Shown here: one piece after another, positions 35,497-43,709 of the stretch
Layout of the letters: every line of letters begins with the position of its first letter
Numbering within the stretch: position 1 is the first letter of the stretch
DNA from: Deinobacterium chartae
GTDB taxonomy: Bacteria > Deinococcota > Deinococci > Deinococcales > Deinococcaceae
Length of the DNA stretch: 64,000 bases
Reading direction: 5' to 3'
Assembly (NCBI RefSeq): GCF_014202645.1
Contig: NZ_JACHHG010000002.1
Span: 62,001 to 126,000 of the forward strand
The notes under the pieces: model-generated
The model's input: the letters and a program-made list of their open reading frames with translations, nothing else
What the model was told of the DNA's origin: nothing
Database searches by the model: none
Position numbers and translations under genes: made by a program

Positions 35497-36443
35497 CGCA
35501 GGCGTTCCTCTAAAAATTCCGCCACACCCTCGAGCAGCCCCTGGGCCAGCGGCAGATTGGGGTTGCCGTAGGTGGCCATGTTGCCCTGAGGATCTTGCGG
35601 AGCGCTCTTGAGCACGTGGTTCATCCCCGGAACGACCAGCAGCTTGGCTTTGGGCTGGGCGGCGGCCAGCAAGCGGGCATCCTCGAGGGTGACTTGCAAG
35701 TCGCGGTCACCCTGCACGATCAGCGCCGGCGCCTGGAGGTCGGCGATCAGCCGGGCCGGGTCGTAGCGGAACCACGAGATCAGGTAGGGCTGGGCCGAGG
35801 GACGAAAGACGGCGGCCAGCGCGGGGTCGGGCATCTCGCCGGTCTGTCCGGAGCGCAGGCGAGCGACGAGCTCGGCGCTCTTGGCGTACAGCTCGGGGGG
35901 CAGCTGGGGTTTGAGCTGCGCGAGCAGGATGTCGGCGGCGTTACGCCCGGTTCCGGAGACCGAGACGTAGGCCTCGGCCGGCTGTTTTTGCAAGGCGGCC
36001 AGCCCGATCAAGGCACCTTCGGAGTGCCCGATGACCGCCAGCTTGCCAAAGCGTGCGTCCCCGCGCAGAAAATCCATCCAGGCTGCCGCGTCGTTGACCA
36101 GGTCATCGAAGGTCTGGTCCTGCTCGCGCGCGGCGGGCATGGCACTCTGGCCGATGCCGCGCTTGTCGTAGCGCACGGTGGCAATGCCCCGGGCGGCCAG
36201 CCCCTCGGCCAGCATCTTCAGGCTGTTGTTGCTGCCCGCGATGGGGTTGTTGCCGTTGCGGTCGGTGGGGCCCGAGCCCGCGATGATCAGCGCGACCGGA
36301 AAGGGACCCTGACCGGCGGGCACCTCGAGGGTGCCGTGCAGGGTGACGCCGGGAACTTCGAGGGTCACGGGGACCGGAGCGGCGAGGGCCAGGGTGCTCA
36401 GGGCGGTCAGGGACGCAGTCAGGCTCAGAATGGCAGTCTTCAT
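35493..36443 (-). CDS. Exported alpha/beta hydrolase
   Basis: 316 residues with a signal peptide (MKTAILSLTASLTALSTLALA). GHSEG is the nucleophile elbow, RYDKRGIGQS and IIAGSGPTDRNGNN form the oxyanion region, and GMNHVLK supplies the catalytic His. An esterase or peptidase of the YcjY/S9-like group; substrate unknown. It is the first gene of the operon with the ArsR- and SdpI-like genes. GGAGG precedes the ATG. Confidence 0.85.
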   Translation of the reverse strand: MKTAILSLTASLTALSTLALAAPVPVTLEVPGVTLHGTLEVPAGQGPFPVALIIAGSGPTDRNGNNPIAGSNNSLKMLAEGLAARGIATVRYDKRGIGQSAMPAAREQDQTFDDLVNDAAAWMDFLRGDARFGKLAVIGHSEGALIGLAALQKQPAEAYVSVSGTGRNAADILLAQLKPQLPPELYAKSAELVARLRSGQTGEMPDPALAAVFRPSAQPYLISWFRYDPARLIADLQAPALIVQGDRDLQVTLEDARLLAAAQPKAKLLVVPGMNHVLKSAPQDPQGNMATYGNPNLPLAQGLLEGVAEFLEERLR

Positions 36444-36453
36444 AGATTCCTCC

Positions 36454-36479
36454 GGTATTTGGCTAATTCGCCAACTACC
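36454..36479. promoter_or_regulatory. Putative operator of the hydrolase-sdpR-sdpI-like operon
   Basis: GGTATTTGGC-TAATTC-GCCAACTACC, 10-base arms with one mismatch, starting 11 bases upstream of the hydrolase start codon. Consistent with ArsR-type autorepression. Confidence 0.55.
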
Positions 36480-36529
36480 GAAATAGTAGCAACCTCCCGG
36501 CTCTCCGTCAAGCCCTGCCCCAACGCGGC

Positions 36530-36555
36530 GGGGGATTCGGCATGCCGAATCCCCC
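36530..36555. terminator. Palindromic terminator after rpiA
   Basis: A 26-base perfect palindrome centred at 36542/36543 (arm GGGGGATTCGGCA), 17 bases after the rpiA stop on the minus strand. No long T-run. Confidence 0.65.
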
Positions 36556-36571
36556 CACCACCGCCTCGGGA

Positions 36572-37255
36572 TCAGCCTGGCCGGACGAGTTCCTTGACGC
36601 CTCCGGGCAAAGCGATGATCGCCTCGGTCGCCATGCCCAGAAACAGACCGGTCTCGACCACGCCGGTCAGAGCCTTGAGCCGCACCTCGAGGTCGGCCGG
36701 AGCGGCGGTCGGCTCGATGCGCAAGTCGGCGATGAAGTTGCCGTTGTCGGTCACGAACGGCTCGTTGCCGCGCAGGCGCAGCGCCGGCTCCCCAAACGCC
36801 GCAAGACGCTCCAGCGTACTTTGGGCACCGAAACGGACGATCTCCACCGGTAGCGGAGCACGTTCGCCCAGACGTGCAACCTGCTTGGTGTGGTCGGCGA
36901 TCACCACGAAACGGCGCGCCTGTACCTCCACCAGCTTCTCGCGCAGCAACGCGCCGCCCAGCCCCTTGACCAGGTCCAGCTGCGGCGAGATTTCGTCGGC
37001 CCCGTCGATGGCCACATCCAGCGGCCGGGGATCGAGCGGATCCACCACCAGCCCGTTTTCCTGAGCCAAGCGCTCGCTCTCGAGCGAGGTCGCCACAAAA
37101 GACACCGCCCGCAGACGGCCCTCCCCCACCCGCCGTGCGATCTCGAGGATCGCGTAGCGCGCCGTACTCCCGGTTCCCAGCCCGACCCGCATCCCGCTCT
37201 CTACGCGGTCCACCGCGCGGTGCGCGGCCTCCCGTTTCAGCGCCTCGAGGTCCAT
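36572..37255 (-). CDS. rpiA: Ribose-5-phosphate isomerase A
   Basis: 227 residues. Interconverts ribose 5-phosphate and ribulose 5-phosphate. GLGTGSTARYAI, DVAIDGADEI, KGLGGALLREK and DNGNFIADL are the active-site blocks. Lies one base after bcp, so the two are cotranscribed. Together with rpe and deoC it makes this a pentose phosphate neighbourhood. Confidence 0.97.
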   Translation of the reverse strand: MDLEALKREAAHRAVDRVESGMRVGLGTGSTARYAILEIARRVGEGRLRAVSFVATSLESERLAQENGLVVDPLDPRPLDVAIDGADEISPQLDLVKGLGGALLREKLVEVQARRFVVIADHTKQVARLGERAPLPVEIVRFGAQSTLERLAAFGEPALRLRGNEPFVTDNGNFIADLRIEPTAAPADLEVRLKALTGVVETGLFLGMATEAIIALPGGVKELVRPG

Positions 37256-37256
37256 C

Positions 37257-37748
37257 TCAGGCCTCCTGCGCCGGGGCCAAGCGGGCCTGATGCTCGCGGA
37301 TCACCCGGGTCACCGCATCGGCGTGACCGTCCACCTTCACCGCGTACCACGCCCGTACCAGATGCCCGTCCGGGCCCACGATGAAGGTGCTGCGCCTGGG
37401 GCCTTCGGAAACCTTGCCGTACATGTTCTTGGTGCCCCAAGCACCCAGCGAGCGGATCACGGCCGCGTCGGTGTCGGCCAGCAGCGGAAAGCCCAGGCCG
37501 TACTTGCCGTCAAAGCGTGCGTGCGACTCGCTGTCGTCGCGGCTGATGCCCAACACCGCCGCCCCCAGGGCGCGCAGTTCGGCTGCGTCACGGAAGTCGC
37601 AGGCCTCGCGGGTGCAACCGGGCGTATCATCCTTGGGATACACGTAAACCACCACGTAACGGCCACGGTAGTCCGAGAGCCGCTGGACGTTACCGCTCTG
37701 ATCGGGCAGGGCAAAATCGGGCACGAGATCACCAGGAGTCAGTTTCAT
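37257..37748 (-). CDS. bcp: Thioredoxin-dependent peroxiredoxin, Bcp/PrxQ type
   Basis: 163 residues. Reduces hydroperoxides using thioredoxin. Peroxidatic Cys-45 and resolving Cys-50 lie in PKDDTPGCTREACDF, the PrxQ spacing. DFALPDQSG opens the fold and GPRRSTFIVGPDG closes it. ATG 37748 is preferred over an upstream in-frame ATG because TATCTT lies 6 bases before it (leaderless). Confidence 0.96.
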   Translation of the reverse strand: MKLTPGDLVPDFALPDQSGNVQRLSDYRGRYVVVYVYPKDDTPGCTREACDFRDAAELRALGAAVLGISRDDSESHARFDGKYGLGFPLLADTDAAVIRSLGAWGTKNMYGKVSEGPRRSTFIVGPDGHLVRAWYAVKVDGHADAVTRVIREHQARLAPAQEA

Positions 37749-37754
37749 GCGCCC

Positions 37755-37760
37755 AAGATA
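37755..37760 (-). promoter_or_regulatory. -10 box, leaderless, for bcp-rpiA
   Basis: TATCTT on the minus strand, 6 bases before the ATG at 37748. Confidence 0.5.
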
Positions 37761-37810
37761 CCGCTTCTTCACCGGCGCGGGGTCGGCTGATTCTCAGAAG
37801 CCCCCCGAGA

Positions 37811-37816
37811 TATGCT
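37811..37816 (+). promoter_or_regulatory. -10 box, leaderless, for deoC
   Basis: TATGCT, 7 bases before the ATG at 37824; this decides against the upstream in-frame ATG at 37812, which lies inside the box. Confidence 0.5.
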
Positions 37817-37823
37817 AAAAGCT

Positions 37824-38486
37824 ATGGATTTGGCTGCCTACATTGACCACACCCTGCTGAAAGCGACCGCCACACCGGACGACATCCGGACCCTGTGCAG
37901 CGAGGCGCGCGCGCACCGTTTCAAGGCGGTGTGCGTGAACCCCGCCTACGTCGCCCTGGCCAAGCGCGAACTCGAAGGATCAGGCGTGCGGGTCGCAACC
38001 GTATGCGGCTTCCCGCTCGGCGCCACCACCCCCGAGCAGAAAGCCGACGAGGCCCGCCGCTCGGTCGAACTCGGTGCCGACGAGGTCGATATGGTCCTCA
38101 ACATCGGTCTGGCCAAGGCCGGAGACTGGGAGGGCGTCAGCGCCGACATCCGCGCGGTGCGCGAAGCGACCCGGGGCAAGGTGCTCAAGGTCATCCTCGA
38201 GACCGGCTACCTCAGCGACGACGAGAAGCGCCGCGCCGCGCAGGCCTCGGTGGACGCCGGAGCGGACTTCGTCAAGACCTCTACCGGCTTCGGTCAGGGC
38301 GGCGCAACCGTAGAGGACGTGCGCCTGATGAAGCAGGTCGTGGGCGAGCGCGCCGAGGTCAAGGCCTCGGGCGGCGTGCGCAGCCTCGAAGACGCCCACG
38401 CCATGATCACGGCCGGCGCGACCCGCATCGGCACCTCGAGCGGTGTCGCCCTGGTCAGCGGCCAACAGGGACAAGGCAGCTACTGA
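37824..38486 (+). CDS. deoC: Deoxyribose-phosphate aldolase
   Basis: 220 residues. Cleaves 2-deoxyribose 5-phosphate to glyceraldehyde 3-phosphate and acetaldehyde. Schiff-base Lys-151 in FVKTSTGFGQGGAT, with Asp-89 and Lys-122 (KVILETGYL) completing the relay. The start is taken at MDLAAYIDHTLLK. Followed one base later by maf. Confidence 0.97.
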   Translation: MDLAAYIDHTLLKATATPDDIRTLCSEARAHRFKAVCVNPAYVALAKRELEGSGVRVATVCGFPLGATTPEQKADEARRSVELGADEVDMVLNIGLAKAGDWEGVSADIRAVREATRGKVLKVILETGYLSDDEKRRAAQASVDAGADFVKTSTGFGQGGATVEDVRLMKQVVGERAEVKASGGVRSLEDAHAMITAGATRIGTSSGVALVSGQQGQGSY

Positions 38487-38487
38487 A

Positions 38488-39084
38488 GTGACCTGGATTC
38501 TGGCATCTGGCAGCCCCAGGCGGCGCGAACTGCTCGGACGCATCGGCGTGCGCTTCGAGGTGCTGACCGCCCACACCTCCGAGGACACCGAGCAGCGTGA
38601 CCCGGCCCAGGCCGTACAGGAGCTCGCACTGCACAAGGCCCGCGCGGTCCGCGAGTTGCGCCCGGAGGGCCGCATCATCGCGGCGGACACGGTGGTCACC
38701 GTGGACGGCGACATCCTGGGCAAACCGCGTGACGCGTCCGAGAACCTCGAGATGCTGCGGCGTCTCGCGGGCCGCGAGCACGTGGTGTACACCGGGGTGG
38801 CGGTGCTGGCCGGCGCACGGGAGATCAGCGGTTTCGAGGCCACGGCGGTGCGGTTCCGTCCGCTGAGTGAGGCCGAGCTGCGCTGGTACGCCGCGACCGG
38901 CGAGGGTCTGGACAAGGCCGGAGGGTACGGCATTCAGGAGCGCGGAATGCTGCTGGTCGAGGGCATCACGGGCGACTACTTCAACGTGATGGGCCTGCCG
39001 ATGGTGCGCCTGCTGGCGCTGTGCCGCGCGCTGGACCTGCCGTTGGTCGAGGATCTGGACCTGCCGGAGAAAGGACAGCCATGA
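38488..39084 (+). CDS. maf: Maf-like nucleotide pyrophosphatase
   Basis: 198 residues. Hydrolyses dTTP/UTP or modified nucleotides to monophosphates, a house-cleaning role. WILASGSPRRRELLGRIG is the signature, with ADTVV and the KAGGYGIQ loop. GTG start one base after deoC. As in many bacteria it lies next to mre genes. Overlaps mreC by 4 bases. Confidence 0.94.
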   Translation: MTWILASGSPRRRELLGRIGVRFEVLTAHTSEDTEQRDPAQAVQELALHKARAVRELRPEGRIIAADTVVTVDGDILGKPRDASENLEMLRRLAGREHVVYTGVAVLAGAREISGFEATAVRFRPLSEAELRWYAATGEGLDKAGGYGIQERGMLLVEGITGDYFNVMGLPMVRLLALCRALDLPLVEDLDLPEKGQP

Positions 39085-39857
39085 CCTGGAGGCGCCTGGG
39101 GCTGGTATACCTGGCGCTATTGGTGCTGAGCATGCTGCTCACGCGCTTTTTACCGCCCGCGCCGCTGGCCCTCTCGAGCGGCGTGGCCCCCTTGACCGGC
39201 GTGGTGGACCGCATCGCCGCCAACTTGCGCGGAGCCTGGAACGCGGTGGTGTTCGAGCGCGACCTCAAGCTGGAAAATGCGCGCCTGCGCGCCACGAACG
39301 AGGAGCTCGAGGCCCAGAACCGCCGCCTCAAGCTCGACTTGGAGCGCTACAAAAAGGCCGCGCAGATCCTCGAGAGCCAGTCACCCGGCCTGCTCACGGT
39401 GGCCTCGGTGACCGCCATCGATCCCTCGCCGCTGCTGTCGCGCCTGACCGTGAACGCAGGGGCCGAGCGCGGGGTGACCCGCTTCATGCCCGCCACGGTA
39501 CCCGCCGGACTGGTGGGGCTGGTGGTGGAGGTCAACCGCACCAGCGCGGTCGTTCTGACCCTGGTGGATCCCGAGTTCCGCGCCGGGGTCACCCTCGAGG
39601 GCAAGGGCGGCACCGGCACCGCCATCGGTGCCCCACCGGACCGCCTGCGGGTGGAGTTCTCCAAGAACGTCGACGTTCAGGTGGGCGACACCGTGCAGAC
39701 CGCCTCGATCGGCGGCGTGTACCCGGCGGGCATCAAGATCGGCACGGTGGAAAACGTGCTGCCTCTGGGTGCCAACGCCACCACCCGCACGGTGATCGTC
39801 AAACCTGCCGTAGACGTCAGCACGCTGCAGGAAGTGGGGTTGTTGCGGCCCCTGTAG
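39081..39857 (+). CDS. mreC: Rod-shape-determining protein MreC
   Basis: 258 residues. One N-terminal membrane span (LGLVYLALLVLSMLLTRFL), a coiled coil (about 60-95, ERDLKLENARLRATNEELEA), then two beta-barrel domains (LTVNAGAERGVTRFMPA; VQVGDTVQTASIGGVYPAG). It scaffolds the cell-wall elongation complex in the periplasm. ATGA overlap with maf. No mreB is in the window. Confidence 0.95.
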   Translation: MTWRRLGLVYLALLVLSMLLTRFLPPAPLALSSGVAPLTGVVDRIAANLRGAWNAVVFERDLKLENARLRATNEELEAQNRRLKLDLERYKKAAQILESQSPGLLTVASVTAIDPSPLLSRLTVNAGAERGVTRFMPATVPAGLVGLVVEVNRTSAVVLTLVDPEFRAGVTLEGKGGTGTAIGAPPDRLRVEFSKNVDVQVGDTVQTASIGGVYPAGIKIGTVENVLPLGANATTRTVIVKPAVDVSTLQEVGLLRPL

Positions 39858-39874
39858 CCTCGGGAGCAGGGATG

Positions 39875-39908
39875 GGGCGGCGGAGCAACCCCCGGCTCCG
39901 CCGCCCCA
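39875..39908 (+). terminator. Hairpin between mreC and mreD
   Basis: Perfect 13-bp stem GGGGCGGCGGAGC/GCTCCGCCGCCCC with an 8-base loop, 17 bases after the mreC stop. Only a short ATTT follows, so it may be a partial terminator or an RNA-stability hairpin. Confidence 0.6.
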
Positions 39909-39993
39909 CCGAATTTGTAGGGCGCGAGATTTGCCGGAAAGTGAGATTCATTAAGAAGAGCTGAGCGCCTAATAAAACCTCAACAACAGGTCT

Positions 39994-39999
39994 TATAAT
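39994..39999 (+). promoter_or_regulatory. -10 box, leaderless, for mreD
   Basis: Consensus TATAAT, 8 bases before the GTG at 40008. Gives mreD-mrdA their own promoter after the mreC terminator. Confidence 0.6.
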
Positions 40000-40007
40000 G
40001 ACCAGTC

Positions 40008-40502
40008 GTGCGCAAACTGCTCTTTTTCCTCGCCATCATCGCCTTGCAAGGAGCCCTCGAGGTCCTGCTGCCTCGGGGCATCAGCGCACCGGACCTGTTC
40101 TTGCTGACCGCCCTGATCCTGGCGGCACGGTTACCCCCGACCTGGGGCATGCTGGCAGCCTACGGCGTAGGACTCACCCAAGACATCTTGGGGCACGGCC
40201 TGCTGGGCCTGCACGCAGCTGCGCTGGCCGGAGGCACCCTGCTGTTTTACGGCGTTCGCCAGTTGCTCAACTCCAACACCCCGCTGCACGAGGCCGCCGG
40301 CATCGTGGTCGCGGTGGCGGGCCAGTGGGCCACCTTCTTGATCCTCACCTACTGGCTGCGCAGCAACCTGGTCACCGTCTCGACCCTCACGCTGGTGCTT
40401 CCCCTGCACCTGCTGCTGACCCTGCTGATCTTCCCGCTGGTCTACCGCGCCGGACGCTGGGCCTTTGGCCGCATTCCCTCCACCGACGACCAGCTCGCCT
40501 GA
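40008..40502 (+). CDS. mreD: Rod-shape-determining protein MreD
   Basis: 164-residue polytopic membrane protein (about five spans). APDLFLLTALILAARLPP, YGVGLTQDILGHGLLGLHAAAL and the C-terminal PLVYRAGRWAFGR are MreD-like. Acts with MreC and PBP2 in lateral wall growth. 29 bases separate it from mrdA. Confidence 0.9.
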   Translation: MRKLLFFLAIIALQGALEVLLPRGISAPDLFLLTALILAARLPPTWGMLAAYGVGLTQDILGHGLLGLHAAALAGGTLLFYGVRQLLNSNTPLHEAAGIVVAVAGQWATFLILTYWLRSNLVTVSTLTLVLPLHLLLTLLIFPLVYRAGRWAFGRIPSTDDQLA

Positions 40503-40531
40503 TCCTGCCCCACCTGACTCCGGGAGCCCCT

Positions 40532-42319
40532 GTGAAGCGCGTTCAGATTCTCGCCCTGATCTTCAGCCTGTTCCTGACTGCCTACGCCGCGCGGCTGTAT
40601 GACCTGCAGATCCGCCGCTACGACCAGTACCGTGGCCAGAGCCAGCAAAACTACCTGCGCGACGAGGTGATCCGCTCGCTGCGCGGCGAGATCCGCACCC
40701 GCGACGGCGTGCTGCTGGCCACCAACCGCATCGCCGTCGACCTGATTTACAGGGGCGGCCCCGTTGAAGCCTGGGACCGCATCCGCTACCTCGCCAAGAT
40801 CAAGGACCCGCAGCTCCCCGAGCTGCCCGCAGGCCAAAAAGAGATGGTTCTGGCCGCAAACGTGCCCGCTGGCGCCATTCCCGCCCTCGAGGAGCTGTCG
40901 GTGCTGCAACCCGCGCTGGAGCTGCGCCAGCGCGTCGAGCGCTACTACCCGCAGGGCAAGCTGGCCGGCAACCTGATCGGTTACACCTCCGAGGCCAACG
41001 AGCAGGAGGTCGAGTCCGGCGCGTACATCCTGGGCGACGCGGTGGGCCGCAGCGGCCTCGAGGCGGGCTTCCAGCAGCAGTTGCACGGTGTCAACGGCCT
41101 GAAGCTGGTCGAGGTGGACTCGCAGGGCCGCCGCATCTCCGAGCGTATCGAGCGCGAGGGCAAAAAGGGCGAGGACATCGTGCTGACCCTGGACTCGCGC
41201 CTGCAGCGCGCCGCCGAGAAAGCGCTGACCGAGGGCCTCAGCGACATCAACAAGGGCCGCGCCCACTACGGGCTGCCACCCGAGAAGGTCGTCAAGGGCG
41301 CGATCATAGCCCTCGACCCGCGCAACAACGAGGTGCTGGCCATGGCCACCGCGCCCTCGATCGACCCCAACTGGTTCTCGCGCTCGCCGCGCCCCAAGGA
41401 ACTGGTCGAGGCCCTTACCGGGCCGGACGCGGGCCTGCTCAACCGCGCGGTGCAGCCGTACGCTCCGGGCAGCGTGTTCAAACCCACGACCACCAACGCC
41501 TATTTCGAACGCTTCGGGAACAAGACCTTTACCTGCACGCCCGGCATCGTCTTCGGCGGTTACTACAAGAAGAACTGGGCCCGTTACAACATGGGGCCCA
41601 TGGACGGGCGCGGTGCCATCGCGCAGTCGTGTAACACCTGGTACTACCAGGCCTCGATCGACGCGGGCACCCTGACCTTCTCGGACATCATCGCTGACCG
41701 CGCGCGCGAATTCGGCTTCGGGTCCCCCACCGGGCTTGAACTGATCGGTGAAAAAGGCGGACTGGTGCAGAGCGCGCGCGACTTCAAGGCCCGTAACCAG
41801 CCCTGGTACCCGGGCGAGACCCTCAACTACTCGATCGGGCAGGGCGCGCTGCTGGTGACCCCTGCGCAGATTGCGCTGTCCCTCTCGACCATCGTGAACG
41901 AGGGCAAGAAGCGCCCGCTGACCCTGCTCAAGTCGGTAGCCGGCAGGCCGGTACCGCGCAAGCCCGCCGTGCAGGTGCCCGGCCAGACCAAGTACTGGAA
42001 GCTGACCAAAGAGGGCATGGAGTGGACCGTCTCACGCGGCACCTCCAAGCACGTGCTGGGGCCGGACCTGTTTCCCGTCCGCACCGCGGGCAAGACCGGC
42101 ACGGCCCAGACCGGACGCCGCGCAGGCTACGAGCACTCCTGGTACGAAGGTTACGGTCCGGTAGGCAACCCCAACCTGCTGGTGGTGGCCTTCTTCGAGT
42201 ACGGCGGCGAAGGCTCGGGCGTCGCGCTGCCGGCGGTCAAGAAGGTCATGGCCGCCTACTGGGACATCCCGCTCGACAAAGACGGCCACGTGATCCGGGA
42301 AGAGCACGCCACGCGCTGA
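40532..42319 (+). CDS. mrdA: Penicillin-binding protein 2 (transpeptidase)
   Basis: 595-residue class B PBP that crosslinks peptidoglycan during elongation. N-terminal anchor (VQILALIFSLFLTAYAARLYDLQ), dimerisation/pedestal domain with RGEIRTRDGVLLATN, then the penicillin-binding domain with SVFK (Ser-314), SCN (Ser-366) and KTGT (Lys-521). GTG start after CGGGAG. mreC-mreD-mrdA is the standard elongasome order. Confidence 0.96.
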   Translation: MKRVQILALIFSLFLTAYAARLYDLQIRRYDQYRGQSQQNYLRDEVIRSLRGEIRTRDGVLLATNRIAVDLIYRGGPVEAWDRIRYLAKIKDPQLPELPAGQKEMVLAANVPAGAIPALEELSVLQPALELRQRVERYYPQGKLAGNLIGYTSEANEQEVESGAYILGDAVGRSGLEAGFQQQLHGVNGLKLVEVDSQGRRISERIEREGKKGEDIVLTLDSRLQRAAEKALTEGLSDINKGRAHYGLPPEKVVKGAIIALDPRNNEVLAMATAPSIDPNWFSRSPRPKELVEALTGPDAGLLNRAVQPYAPGSVFKPTTTNAYFERFGNKTFTCTPGIVFGGYYKKNWARYNMGPMDGRGAIAQSCNTWYYQASIDAGTLTFSDIIADRAREFGFGSPTGLELIGEKGGLVQSARDFKARNQPWYPGETLNYSIGQGALLVTPAQIALSLSTIVNEGKKRPLTLLKSVAGRPVPRKPAVQVPGQTKYWKLTKEGMEWTVSRGTSKHVLGPDLFPVRTAGKTGTAQTGRRAGYEHSWYEGYGPVGNPNLLVVAFFEYGGEGSGVALPAVKKVMAAYWDIPLDKDGHVIREEHATR

Positions 42320-42435
42320 GGCCCGGCCCCTCCGGCGGCCCGGGGTCAAAAACAAAAACAACTGCGTCGGAGCGTGCTTTTCCAAAGGTGCCCCACCGCA
42401 GGTTAGGCCAGACCCTGCGCCCGCAGGTTTTGCCC

Positions 42436-42441
42436 TATAAT
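42436..42441 (+). promoter_or_regulatory. Possible -10 box for the pot operon
   Basis: TATAAT, 141 bases before potA, without a convincing -35. The 262-base gap 42320-42581 otherwise shows a small CCTGC/GCAGG hairpin and no gene. Confidence 0.35.
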
Positions 42442-42581
42442 CAAAAATCGCTCAGGAACCCCGAGGTTTCGCAATAAAAACCGCGCCGTTCCACACGGGT
42501 TGACTCGGGAATGACAAACGAAATCTGGCCGCAGGCCTGTGCCGATCTTGAGGGAAGCCTCGAGGCGGTGAGGAGGTGGGT

Positions 42582-43709
42582 ATGTTGAACATGAACGACC
42601 GCCAGGGACGCGAGCTTTCCAGCGAGGTCGACGTCGACCTGCGCGGCATCCGCAAGGACTTCGACGGCCAGCCGGCACTGCGCGGCATCGACCTCGAGAT
42701 CCGGCGCGGCGAGTTTTTCTCGCTGCTGGGACCGTCAGGCTGCGGTAAGACCACGCTGCTGCGCATCCTGGCCGGTTTCGAGCAGGCCGACACGGGCACG
42801 GTCCGCATCCGTGGCAAGGACGTCTCGCAGCTGCCGCCCAACCGCCGCAACGTCAACACCGTGTTCCAGAGCTACGCGCTGTTTCCGCACATGAGCGTGG
42901 AGGACAACGTGGCCTTCGGGCTGCGGATGCGCGGCGTACCCAGGGCCCAGCAGCTCAGCCGGGTGCGCGCGGCCCTCGAGCTGGTCGAGATCGAACCGCT
43001 GCGCACGCGCATGCCCGCCGAGCTCTCGGGCGGCCAGCGCCAGCGCGTGGCGCTGGCCCGCGCGCTGGTCAACGAGCCCGAGGTGTTGCTGCTCGACGAG
43101 CCGCTCTCGGCGCTCGACGCCCGATTGCGCAAGAGCTTGCAGGTGCAGCTGATGAACCTGCAACAGCGCCTGGGCATCACCTTCATCTTCGTGACCCACG
43201 ACCAGGAAGAAGCGCTGGTCACCTCGGACCGCATCGCGGTCATGCGTGCCGGACGCATCGAGCAGATCGGCCCGGCGCACGAGGTGTACGAGAACCCGCG
43301 CACCTCCTTTGTCGCCGAGTTCCTGGGCTCGAGCAACTTCCTCGAGGCGACCACCGCCGAAGGACGGCGGGTGCGCAGCCCCCTCGGCGAGCTCGAGCTG
43401 CTCGAGGCCCCCGCGCGCAGCGGCGAACTGCTGCTCACCGTGCGCCCCGAGAAGATCCAGCTCTCCAGCAGCGGCTTCGGAAGCGCGCCCAACCAGCTGC
43501 CCGCCACGGTCACCGACGTGATCTACACCGGAGAGATGGACAAGTACGTCCTCGATATCGCCGGGCACACCGTGTACGCCTCGGACATCAACGCGGACAA
43601 GGAAGACGAGGGCTGGGAGGTGGGCTCACGGCTGATTGCCCACCTGCCCCCGCGCAGCCTGGTGGTCCTCGAGGGAGGTCGCGCCGGGGCCGCCGAGGCG
43701 ATGCTGTGA
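42582..43709 (+). CDS. potA: Spermidine/putrescine ABC transporter ATP-binding protein
   Basis: 375 residues. Powers polyamine import. Walker A GPSGCGKTT, Q-loop FQSYALFPHM, signature LSGGQRQR, Walker B LLLDEPLSALD, and a C-terminal TOBE domain from about residue 275. ATG 42582 is preferred (GAGGAGG 5 bases upstream); GTG 42576 and ATG 42591 are alternatives. First of four overlapping genes. Confidence 0.94.
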   Translation: MLNMNDRQGRELSSEVDVDLRGIRKDFDGQPALRGIDLEIRRGEFFSLLGPSGCGKTTLLRILAGFEQADTGTVRIRGKDVSQLPPNRRNVNTVFQSYALFPHMSVEDNVAFGLRMRGVPRAQQLSRVRAALELVEIEPLRTRMPAELSGGQRQRVALARALVNEPEVLLLDEPLSALDARLRKSLQVQLMNLQQRLGITFIFVTHDQEEALVTSDRIAVMRAGRIEQIGPAHEVYENPRTSFVAEFLGSSNFLEATTAEGRRVRSPLGELELLEAPARSGELLLTVRPEKIQLSSSGFGSAPNQLPATVTDVIYTGEMDKYVLDIAGHTVYASDINADKEDEGWEVGSRLIAHLPPRSLVVLEGGRAGAAEAML

